Shown here piece by piece: positions 8,225 through 14,507 of a stretch of 38,131 nucleotides of DNA; the first letter of the stretch is position 1; each line of letters opens with the position of its first letter. A program made the position numbers and the translations under genes. Source of the DNA: CAZNKU01 sp045654805 (GTDB lineage: Bacteria; Bacillota; Clostridia; Monoglobales; Firm-18); the NCBI GenBank assembly GCA_045654805.1, contig JAZOOD010000016.1, forward strand, positions 1 through 38,131, in the 5' to 3' direction. A model generated the notes under the pieces. It did not search any database. It saw only the letters and a list, made by a program, of their open reading frames with translations, and had not been told where the DNA came from.

Positions 8225-9403
8225 TTATACCGCTACGATTTGACTTGCGTATGTGACCCAGTTTGTCGCCGCTATCCACTCATCATACAGAGCCGCTGGG
8301 ACTCGGATTTCGCAGTCGGAGGGGATGCCGGAAAAGACGTCTGCGCTTGAAAGCGTTGGAACCACTATGTGTTGAGAGAAATCGTAAATTTTCACCCCGT
8401 AGCAGTAAGCGAATGCACGACTGCCATAGTTATCGACACTACTCGGTATGATAACGCTGGTCAACTTAGCACAAGTTTCAAAAGCACTATTTCCTATGCT
8501 CGTTACACCATCGGGAATGGTGACGTTGTCCAGCAAAATACAGTAGTTAAAAATCCCGGCGGAAATGCTTGTAATGCTTTTAGGCAATTGGGCGCTTGTT
8601 AAATTATAGCACCTTTGGAAAACGTAATCATCAATGCGTGTCACCCCATCGGGAATAACAATTTTATCAAGGGAAGCGCAATCTGTAAACGCACTCCCCA
8701 ATATTGTGTTAACGCTCTTGGGTATAGCAATGGATTTTATCCTATGGCATCCGTAGAACATCTTCTCGCCTATTGCGGTTGTACCTTCCGGTATGTTAAC
8801 AGCCACGAGCGAAGAACACGATTGAAATGCGGAGCCACCAAGAACAAAACCAGAAGGAAGCAGTACCCGATTGATACTTGTATTATAAGCCATATTAGGC
8901 GAAGATTCATTTTCACGCACTTGTCTAAGCAAATAAATGCCTGGTCTGTTACGTTCACCGTCTATCCGACACGTTCCATTTATCAATGACAGCGTTATGA
9001 TATAATCACCAGCCGCTGGATAGGAATGATTCGGAGTCCATTTTGAGGTAGATAACGATGTTCCTGTCAAAACATCAGGTTCCGTCCTGTCACCCCAATC
9101 AACAGATACAGTACCATCGGGACATAACCCAACCATCGGAGATATACGTCCTTCTCTTAACGTTATATAAATCCGTGCCTTTCCGTCGTGGGGGACTTCG
9201 GGTTCGTCGCTTCCACCGCCCGGCACAATTTTGTTTAAAAACATTTCTTCCCTTGTTATGGGAGTTATTTCTCCCACATCAACGCCTGCCGCCTTGGCGA
9301 GGAACTTCTCACGACGTGTTATCGGGTCGGGAAGCTCAACGCTTGCACCGCTTGCTTTTGCCATAAACTGTTCTTCTCTTGTTATTGCTTCGATTCTTAC
9401 CAC
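8225..9403 (-). CDS. BspA-type leucine-rich-repeat surface protein with phage-anchor repeats
   Basis: A 392-residue protein. Residues 1-60 carry three copies of an ITREEQF(M/L)AK-like unit, a repeated anchor found at the start of structural proteins in Firmicutes phages. Residues about 70-140 look like a PKD/Ig-like beta domain (SVDWGDRTEPD). From about 150 come roughly eight LRR_5 repeats of the form 'xxIGxxAFxxCxxLxxVxIPxxV'. LRR_5 proteins of gut bacteria and protists are adhesins, so this probably displays a binding domain on the virion. It interrupts the usual head-tail connector order, like an acquired 'moron', and looks less AT-rich than its neighbours. The start (GTG at 9403) is uncertain. 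Confidence 0.85.
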   Translation of the reverse strand: MVRIEAITREEQFMAKASGASVELPDPITRREKFLAKAAGVDVGEITPITREEMFLNKIVPGGGSDEPEVPHDGKARIYITLREGRISPMVGLCPDGTVSVDWGDRTEPDVLTGTSLSTSKWTPNHSYPAAGDYIITLSLINGTCRIDGERNRPGIYLLRQVRENESSPNMAYNTSINRVLLPSGFVLGGSAFQSCSSLVAVNIPEGTTAIGEKMFYGCHRIKSIAIPKSVNTILGSAFTDCASLDKIVIPDGVTRIDDYVFQRCYNLTSAQLPKSITSISAGIFNYCILLDNVTIPDGVTSIGNSAFETCAKLTSVIIPSSVDNYGSRAFAYCYGVKIYDFSQHIVVPTLSSADVFSGIPSDCEIRVPAALYDEWIAATNWVTYASQIVAV

Positions 9404-9407
9404 CCCC

Positions 9408-9836
9408 TTATGCGTGCATTATGTGTATGTTGTTTGTGTTTGTGCCTTTTAAATATGCACTAACCGCTGTAACAGAAAAACCATTGTCTTTGTATTTTTC
9501 CTGCAATTCCTGAAACTCTCGACTTGTAGAAACAACATCGTCAACCTCTGCAAGAACAACAAAATCGTCAACTTGCACCGTATAATATTGCGCTTTCAAA
9601 TCCGCAGGAAGCCTTGCATATTCAAGCGGCGATTTGTAATGCTCCGTGTCTTTTGTTATGACATTCTGTGCATTTACAATTCGCTGAATTGTGCCGTCGG
9701 CACTTTCCGTCAACTGTTCATACACAAGGCATTTATCAATCACAAATCGGTCAAATCTGCGTGGATTTACACCATCGCTTGAAATATCGTTGTATATAGT
9801 AACTTTATCTGTGAACTTGTCTGTCAGCGCAAACAC
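9408..9836 (-). CDS. Head-tail connector / closure protein
   Basis: A 142-residue beta-rich protein following the first head-tail adaptor gene. It has the size and position of head closure (stopper) proteins; it may be DUF6751, not verifiable here. The reading frame opens at a GTG whose own GGGGGTG is the only purine-rich site, so the exact start is uncertain (a CTG nine bases downstream is an alternative). Overlaps the upstream gene by 13 bases. Confidence 0.68.
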   Translation of the reverse strand: MFALTDKFTDKVTIYNDISSDGVNPRRFDRFVIDKCLVYEQLTESADGTIQRIVNAQNVITKDTEHYKSPLEYARLPADLKAQYYTVQVDDFVVLAEVDDVVSTSREFQELQEKYKDNGFSVTAVSAYLKGTNTNNIHIMHA

Positions 9837-10201
9837 CCCCGATATAAAAGCGGTGTTCCGTTATCATCAACAACATTCAACAGATAATCCTTTACCATAT
9901 CGTCAATTTCACCCGCTCGCTCTTCAATAGAACGAATAACATAGCTTTCGCTTTGAGAAACAACGCCTGCGCTTTCGCTTCTGCTCGACACTTGCCTTGA
10001 ACTACCAAAATCGGAAGCAAAATATTCAATCAAATCTCTACACAACGGTTTTACTTGTGCAGGCGTTCCTTTCATACGCTCAATGCGATTGTGTGTTGAG
10101 TTATCAATTACACCACATACACGGTCTATATTACGGTTAAAGGCGGCTTCATCAAGCGTACCGCCTATATCTTTGTATTGTTCATAGGTTAAGTATTGCA
10201 T
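9824..10201 (-). CDS. Head-tail adaptor (gp6/YqbG-like)
   Basis: A 125-residue mostly helical protein starting MQYLTYEQYKDIGG, typical of the small adaptor that binds the portal ring (SPP1 gp15, HK97 gp6 type: 'mxYlTxeeYkexG'). It follows major capsid and a small unknown gene, the expected slot. No enzymatic motif. Good ORF structure with overlap to the next gene. Confidence 0.78.
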   Translation of the reverse strand: MQYLTYEQYKDIGGTLDEAAFNRNIDRVCGVIDNSTHNRIERMKGTPAQVKPLCRDLIEYFASDFGSSRQVSSRSESAGVVSQSESYVIRSIEERAGEIDDMVKDYLLNVVDDNGTPLLYRGCLR

Positions 10202-10222
10202 TGATTATAACCGCCCTTCGTT

Positions 10223-10444
10223 TTATTCCTCGTCAGCCTTTTCAACTGACTTTCTTCTTTTGGGTTCTTCCACTTTGTCAGGAACTTCCTCAATCAAAGG
10301 ACAACCCTGTCTGTTTTTCTTGCCTCCAAGCTCCTTAATTCTGCTCGGAAGAACGCTCATACCTTTTCTTGGGTATTCATCGCCTACCTGATAAGCAAAA
10401 TTATTGTCCTGCATATCGGTAAAATGCTTTATAACTTTATACAT
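10223..10444 (-). CDS. Small structural-region protein after the major capsid gene
   Basis: A 73-residue protein, MYKVIKHFTDMQDNNFAYQV at the start and a Lys/Glu-rich tail. Small proteins with this 'F-D-Q-D-N-x-x-Y-x-V-G-D' opening are frequent between capsid and connector genes in Clostridia phages. Role unknown; could be a capsid accessory protein. Starts two bases after the capsid stop. Confidence 0.75.
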   Translation of the reverse strand: MYKVIKHFTDMQDNNFAYQVGDEYPRKGMSVLPSRIKELGGKKNRQGCPLIEEVPDKVEEPKRRKSVEKADEE

Positions 10445-10446
10445 TA

Positions 10447-11334
10447 TTAAGCACCTGCCCCTACAGTAATTACTGCAATGGCATCAAGATATTCTGCCCA
10501 AAGAGTAAGGCCGTAAAGAATGTGGGTGTCTCCTGAAACTCTGCCGTAAACGCCCTCACGGTGTGCGCCGATGAGATTGGTTTCGCCGTCGCTTGTGTAA
10601 TAATCAAGGCCAAGTTCACCAAACTCACTATCTGCAGGGTCAATGTAGTAAAGAATAATATTGTCAGCAGGAATTGCTACAACCTTACCTTCGGGAATTT
10701 CGGAAGAAGAAATAAGGGTATCAGCACCGAGGAAATTCTTAAGGTACTCAATGCCGTTTTGGTTCTGCGTGGAAATCTGAGAAGAACCGAGGTAGCGAGC
10801 AACATCAAGAGTATTCGCGAAAACTATGATATTGCCATAATTCTTACGCATCTTCTTAAACTTGTCTTTAACCTTACCAACTGCCATAGATACCGCCATT
10901 TGAAAAGTACCCTCTGTGCCTGTGAGTTCGCCTGTAAGAGCAAAATCATAAAATTCATCAAGAACATCGCCCTGAATAGAGTTAAGGAAACTGTCATAAG
11001 TTCTCTTTACTGCAAGATTTGCACCGTACTTCTCAACATCCTGTGCAGTAATTCTCATTCTGTCGGCTTTAAGAGAAATATCCTTGTGTGTAACTTCAGT
11101 GATATTTGCCTGTGAAAGTGCAACTTCGTCTCCTTCTGCCGCCTGACCGCCACCTCTTGTAATATCCACCTTGTAAGAACGAAGTGTAGTTCCGGGTGCT
11201 TTACGAATAGGACGCATAACGCCCATAATTTCAAGAAGTGAGTCCCAATTACTGTTAAAGGTTTCTACGAAATCAATAACTTTTGCACTAACATCAAAAT
11301 TTTCAGTAGTAGTAGTGTTAGGTGTAACTGCCAT
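10447..11334 (-). CDS. Major capsid protein (HK97 fold)
   Basis: A 295-residue protein directly after the scaffold gene. N-terminal MAVTPNTTTTENFDVSAKVI with a helical arm, then alternating beta/alpha sequence consistent with A- and P-domains ('DFALTGELTG' region, 'NIIVFANTLDVARYLG', and a C-terminal 'GAHREGVYGRVSGDTHILYG'). No protease domain is fused and no separate prohead protease is visible nearby, so maturation may not need cleavage. Good ribosome site; high-copy virion protein. Confidence 0.88.
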   Translation of the reverse strand: MAVTPNTTTTENFDVSAKVIDFVETFNSNWDSLLEIMGVMRPIRKAPGTTLRSYKVDITRGGGQAAEGDEVALSQANITEVTHKDISLKADRMRITAQDVEKYGANLAVKRTYDSFLNSIQGDVLDEFYDFALTGELTGTEGTFQMAVSMAVGKVKDKFKKMRKNYGNIIVFANTLDVARYLGSSQISTQNQNGIEYLKNFLGADTLISSSEIPEGKVVAIPADNIILYYIDPADSEFGELGLDYYTSDGETNLIGAHREGVYGRVSGDTHILYGLTLWAEYLDAIAVITVGAGA

Positions 11335-11336
11335 AT

Positions 11337-11963
11337 TTACTTATCTCCTTTTACAAATAAATGTTTGTTGTTTGAAATGGCTTCAATTTTTTCATCATAA
11401 TTTTTTATAGCCATTATCTCCGCTTTCGAGGTGTACTGTTTACCACCTACGCCCTGCGGTGTACCACCCTGCAACTTAACGGCTGTAACGCCTGTAAATG
11501 CGGTGGCATCGTCTTTTATGAGATTGTGGAAAATGTGCTCATCAGACAACGACTTGTTATCTTCAAGTTCAATGGCTTCACCGAATTTTTTGAGATAATC
11601 AGCCTTGATTGCGTTGTGGCTAAATGTCTTTTCACCAACAACGGCATCAAATCTCTTGTTGATGTTTTCAGTTTTTTCTGCCAAAATTCTGTCAGCCTCT
11701 GCCTGTTTTGCTTTCGCTTCGTTCTCTGCAATAACCGCTTCATACTTTTTCTTATATTCTTCGGCACTTGCATTGTTTGCTTTCAAATCTTCAAACTCTT
11801 TTGAAAGACTGTCAAGGCTTTCTTTACTTTCTTTCAACTCTGTTTCAAGTTTTTCTCTCTTTGCCTTATCGGCTTCAATTTCCTTGCTTCTTTCTGCGAA
11901 GATTTTTTCAGCGACTTCCTTTCCCACGCCTAAATCTTCCAAATACTTTACTGTAATTGCCAT
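11337..11963 (-). CDS. Capsid scaffolding protein
   Basis: A 208-residue protein immediately before the capsid gene. Residues about 25-100 form a long Lys/Glu-rich coiled coil (KAKREKLETELKESKESLDS and repeats), followed by a short C-terminal domain with a Lys-rich end that would bind capsid subunits. This is the layout of phage minor structural GP20-like scaffolds. The ATG follows CAGGAGGTAATT. It is the first gene behind promoter 12086-12114 and therefore opens the head-tail operon. Confidence 0.85.
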   Translation of the reverse strand: MAITVKYLEDLGVGKEVAEKIFAERSKEIEADKAKREKLETELKESKESLDSLSKEFEDLKANNASAEEYKKKYEAVIAENEAKAKQAEADRILAEKTENINKRFDAVVGEKTFSHNAIKADYLKKFGEAIELEDNKSLSDEHIFHNLIKDDATAFTGVTAVKLQGGTPQGVGGKQYTSKAEIMAIKNYDEKIEAISNNKHLFVKGDK

Positions 11964-12085
11964 AATTACCTCCTGCGTTTAAGTCCTTTTTAAGTGAGTA
12001 TCTTTGCACTTCGCTTGACTGTTTTAAGTCTGTATCAACCGACTAAAAATAGAATAAGAGTAGAACATTACAATTCTACCCTTAC
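11964..12085 (-). promoter_or_regulatory. Untranslated leader of the head-tail operon
   Basis: About 120 bases between promoter and scaffold gene. Close to the predicted transcript start a hairpin can form (GTAGAA, 8-base loop, TTCTAC). No ORF with a convincing ribosome site is seen apart from the scaffold's. The 5' hairpin could stabilise the long late mRNA. This is inference from sequence complementarity alone. Confidence 0.5.
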
Positions 12086-12114
12086 ATTATAGCATATTAT
12101 TTTTTATTTGTCAA
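12086..12114 (-). promoter_or_regulatory. SigmaA-type promoter for the head-tail operon
   Basis: On the minus strand, a perfect TTGACA (12114-12109), a 17-base spacer and a perfect TATAAT (12091-12086) with the extended -10 TGC just ahead. The -35 box lies inside the last codons of the preceding gene (stop at 12104). Drives scaffold and everything downstream. Confidence 0.9.
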
Positions 12115-12361
12115 TAGTGGGTTGTTTTAAGAATTTTGTATCACACCATATTGGCTTTTCTTCATCTGCCACAACTTCAATATCGCAATCCGTCAACATT
12201 CTTTCAATGTAAAGTGTCGGCGTAGTGCCATCAAACTTTATTTCTGCCCTTGTTGTTCTATGCCCTATTTCTTCTCCGTCAATTTCAAACACCACGCATT
12301 TTTTATTTTCGTATTTGATTTTAATTGACGATATTTTTCTGCAATCATATTCTTTATCCAT
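12104..12361 (-). CDS. Hypothetical protein
   Basis: An 85-residue protein with alternating short beta strands (KISSIKIKYENKKCVVFEID) and a cysteine-containing C-terminal part. No family recognised. It is last in the small operon read from promoter 13828-13856, and its 3' end overlaps the -35 box of the next promoter. Possibly an early accessory protein. Confidence 0.7.
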   Translation of the reverse strand: MDKEYDCRKISSIKIKYENKKCVVFEIDGEEIGHRTTRAEIKFDGTTPTLYIERMLTDCDIEVVADEEKPIWCDTKFLKQPTIDK

Positions 12362-12405
12362 CTTCTCACCTCATATCATATTGAATTGGTTTTGTCAATA
12401 GGCGG

Positions 12406-12729
12406 TTAATCGCACGGATATTTTTGCTTGATAACTGAATGGCTTTTGATTTCGGCAACAATTTCAAAAACATCACTATACGGATTTTCTGCTTCATCTT
12501 CGCAAATAGTCAAGTTTGAATTTGCCGTGCCTTTCTTTTCAATTTCAATCCACCAAATAGCAACAAATTCTCCTAAAAGTGTTTTCTTTGGATAGCCAAT
12601 ACGAATTACTGTTCCGTCAACAAATCTAATTCGCACATCGCTATTATAACAACCGATTTCATCTTCTTTGTACTGTGAATTTTCGATTTCTACCAAATCA
12701 TCACTTGCACCATAAATTTTTACTTTCAT
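12406..12729 (-). CDS. Hypothetical protein
   Basis: A 107-residue protein, acidic, predicted alpha/beta with two Trp (VAIWWIEI near residue 57). The ATG overlaps the stop of the upstream gene. No motif or family recognised. Member of the small accessory operon between the second dyad region and the scaffold promoter. Confidence 0.7.
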   Translation of the reverse strand: MKVKIYGASDDLVEIENSQYKEDEIGCYNSDVRIRFVDGTVIRIGYPKKTLLGEFVAIWWIEIEKKGTANSNLTICEDEAENPYSDVFEIVAEIKSHSVIKQKYPCD

Positions 12730-13061
12730 TCCCTCACCTCATCATTTTGGGGTGTGCGATAAGCAAGCACAACCGCATTCACATAATCAATCAATGGATG
12801 TTTAAGCCATTTATAAAACTTGAAATCAATCTTTGCTAATCGCTCAAAAACGCATTGATAAGCCTTTTTGTTATTGTTCAATACCTCAATAATTCTTTCG
12901 GGATTTTTCCGCAATTCATTTATGCAAGTCTTTTCCCTTTTCTCGTACTCAACAATTCGGTCAAGTCCATTTTCGGGCAAATTATCTTCGGGAATTAAAA
13001 AGGTTTTGTATGGCATAAACATCTGCTTTACAACAAACTCCTCGATGTTATATACTATCAT
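12726..13061 (-). CDS. Hypothetical protein
   Basis: A 111-residue protein, hydrophilic and mainly helical (KREKTCINELRKNPERIIEV). Starts with ATG after GAGGGAG, just downstream of the small RHH gene, and overlaps the next gene by four bases. No family recognised; nothing catalytic seen. Confidence 0.7.
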   Translation of the reverse strand: MIVYNIEEFVVKQMFMPYKTFLIPEDNLPENGLDRIVEYEKREKTCINELRKNPERIIEVLNNNKKAYQCVFERLAKIDFKFYKWLKHPLIDYVNAVVLAYRTPQNDEVRE

Positions 13062-13069
13062 TTCTCCCT

Positions 13070-13195
13070 CTACTTCCTTTCCTTTGCTACGAGGTAGCGG
13101 ATATAATCGCTTAAATTACAATTATGTTGGTGAGCATCAATTTTTAACTGCTCATATTCGGCATCGTTTGGAAATTTTACGATTAACTTTTTCAT
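13070..13195 (-). CDS. Small ribbon-helix-helix (CopG/Arc-like) protein
   Basis: A 41-residue protein. Residues 2-8 (KKLIVKF) form the ribbon strand; residues about 10-24 and 29-41 form two helices, the second with the typical LSDYIRYLV. GAGGTG precedes the ATG and the stop is 9 bases before the next start. RHH proteins of this size bind DNA as dimers and often act as repressors; this one may regulate its own promoter at 13828-13856. Confidence 0.78.
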   Translation of the reverse strand: MKKLIVKFPNDAEYEQLKIDAHQHNCNLSDYIRYLVAKERK

Positions 13196-13209
13196 ATTAT
13201 CACCTCACA

Positions 13210-13794
13210 TCATCTTAATGGCTTATCATATCTTGCTTCATATTCTGCCCAAACAAAGATATTTTTATGCTCTTTGCCGTATTCACTTAAAAACTTTCGG
13301 TATTTTCTTTTCAATGGTTGCATTTCTTCTTTGTAAATGTCGCTATTGATATATGCCCAAATGTCAATAAAAATCGTGTCAAATTTGTCTTTTGTAGTAA
13401 ACTCAAAACAATCTTGATGTATGACTTTTAATTTATTTTCGGTGTCATATTTTTCAATCTGCGGAAGAACACAATCAATAACATCTTGATATTTTTCTAA
13501 TACTGTTATTGACTTGATTTTTTCATCTTCAAGCAAAGGCAAAATAACCATACCAATACCCAAACCGCAAATAAGAACATCGCCATAAGCATTTATCATA
13601 AAGTCCATTGATGTTCTCTTTTCCATAGGCGTATTTGACATCATACATTCGCCATTAACAATTAAACGGATATAATCGCCCTGTGGTATTCCTTGTCGCC
13701 AAGCCATAAATCCTTCTGCTTTGTACTTGTCAAGTCTTGCAACACCTTGTTGCTTTTCTTCTAATATCTCATACATATTTTTGTAAACTGCCAT
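13210..13794 (-). CDS. Rossmann-fold (spermidine-synthase/methyltransferase-like) protein
   Basis: A 194-residue protein. The core has a glycine-rich strand-loop (DVLICGLGIGMVILPLL, about residues 72-88) followed by an acidic residue at the end of strand 2 (SITVLEKY) and 'DTIFIDIWAY' (about 139-148) in the position of motif IV. This is the class I SAM-binding/spermidine-synthase fold, but substrate residues cannot be assigned. Similar short proteins are sporadic in phages. First gene after promoter 13828-13856, with a short leader, so it may be expressed early. Confidence 0.72.
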   Translation of the reverse strand: MAVYKNMYEILEEKQQGVARLDKYKAEGFMAWRQGIPQGDYIRLIVNGECMMSNTPMEKRTSMDFMINAYGDVLICGLGIGMVILPLLEDEKIKSITVLEKYQDVIDCVLPQIEKYDTENKLKVIHQDCFEFTTKDKFDTIFIDIWAYINSDIYKEEMQPLKRKYRKFLSEYGKEHKNIFVWAEYEARYDKPLR

Positions 13795-13827
13795 TTTTAT
13801 ACCTGCCTTTCTTCATTTGGTATAAAC

Positions 13828-13856
13828 AGTATAACACATATAAACCACATTGTCAA
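13828..13856 (-). promoter_or_regulatory. SigmaA-type promoter with extended -10
   Basis: Minus strand: TTGACA at 13856-13851, 17-base spacer, TATACT at 13833-13828, with TGT just before the -10. Transcription would start about 25-30 bases ahead of the Rossmann-fold gene. Confidence 0.88.
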
Positions 13857-13912
13857 CCCCCTTTTCGCAAATTTCTCAAAAAAATTTTCAAAAATCCACC
13901 TAAGCGAGCCGA

Positions 13913-14231
13913 TGTAAATAACTTTCAAAAATTGTTATTTATGCCAAAAACCCTTTATTTATAAGGCTTTTTCGGGGTTTTGTAAATAACATAAACAAAA
14001 TTCTATATAGGTAGAAATACTATATATAAAAATACGAATTGCAAAAGTTGAAACACTATTTATTATTTACTATTTACAACAACAACAAAATATCATCATT
14101 TTTTATATATTTATGACAAAGATTATATATAATATAGCATTATTCTTTGTATATATTGCACAATAAAATTGGCAAATATTGGATAAATAACTTTGTAAAT
14201 AGCCATAAATAGCCGAAAAATGTTATTTACA
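13913..14231. repeat. AT-rich iteron and dyad region A (candidate origin or control region)
   Basis: A gene-free stretch (13857-14237) rich in the 10-mer TGTAAATA(A/G)C. Exact copies start at 13913, 13981 and 14194, with an inverted one at 14222-14231 and near copies at 13934, 14070, 14182 and 14204. A 57-base imperfect dyad (13934-13990) is centred on CCTTTATTTATAAGG (13952-13966) with a 10-mer in each arm. Region B at 24501-24760 has the same parts. Such arrangements are typical of replication-initiator or repressor binding sites. The function is inferred. Confidence 0.8.
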
Positions 14232-14237
14232 GAAAAG

Positions 14238-14264
14238 AAAATCCCCTGCTTTTTAGGGCAGGGG
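14238..14264 (-). terminator. Rho-independent terminator after the minor capsid operon
   Basis: Minus strand: CCCCTGC, 8-base loop, GCAGGGG, then ATTTTCTTTT. The stem arms are 14258-14264 and 14243-14249. It follows the 52-residue zinc protein and separates that operon from region A. Confidence 0.85.
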
Positions 14265-14269
14265 GAGTG

Positions 14270-14428
14270 TTATGTTTTTGGTTTGCGTTTTTCAAAACAT
14301 TCTTGCGTTAATATATTAGCTCTTTTGCCTGTATCTTCAAAATAATGACAATAAGGAGCGGGGTTATATCCGAAATTACTCGTCATTGTCCGATAATAAT
14401 GACTGCATTTTTTGCACTTTATTTTCAT
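14270..14428 (-). CDS. Small Cys-rich (zinc-knuckle-like) protein
   Basis: A 52-residue protein starting MKIKCKKCSHYY, with Cys at 5, 8, 27 and 44 and His at 10 and 28 (YCHYFEDTGKRAN). Cys-x2-Cys followed by Cys/His is a small zinc site. AAGGTGG precedes the ATG. The first 53 bases overlap the preceding 43-residue gene in another frame. Last gene before the terminator. Function unknown; common type in phages of Clostridia. Confidence 0.75.
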   Translation of the reverse strand: MKIKCKKCSHYYRTMTSNFGYNPAPYCHYFEDTGKRANILTQECFEKRKPKT

Positions 14429-14507
14429 TTCCACCTTCTTTTTTCAACCTCTCTATTATTTCTTTTAACATATCTCTTAACTCTTTGTAAAAATCACTTA
14501 TAATCAC
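14376..14507 (-). CDS. Small helical protein with GTG start
   Basis: A 43-residue protein that begins at a GTG overlapping the stop of the capsid-peptidase gene (GTGA), with AAGGAG exactly 7 bases upstream. The sequence is a charged helix (YKELRDMLKEIIERLKKEGG). Its end overlaps the start of the zinc-knuckle gene. The ribosome site and tight coupling make it credible despite its size. Function unknown. Confidence 0.6.
   Translation of the reverse strand: MIISDFYKELRDMLKEIIERLKKEGGNENKVQKMQSLLSDNDE

Noticed and set aside
12370..12398. A further promoter (TTGACA with TATGAG, 17 spacer)
   Set aside because: The -10 is poor compared with the eight others, and it lies within a tight gene-to-gene junction inside an operon.
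13795..14237. CRISPR array in the repeated AT-rich region
   Set aside because: Repeats are only 10-11 bases, irregularly spaced, and occur in both orientations; this is an iteron/dyad pattern.
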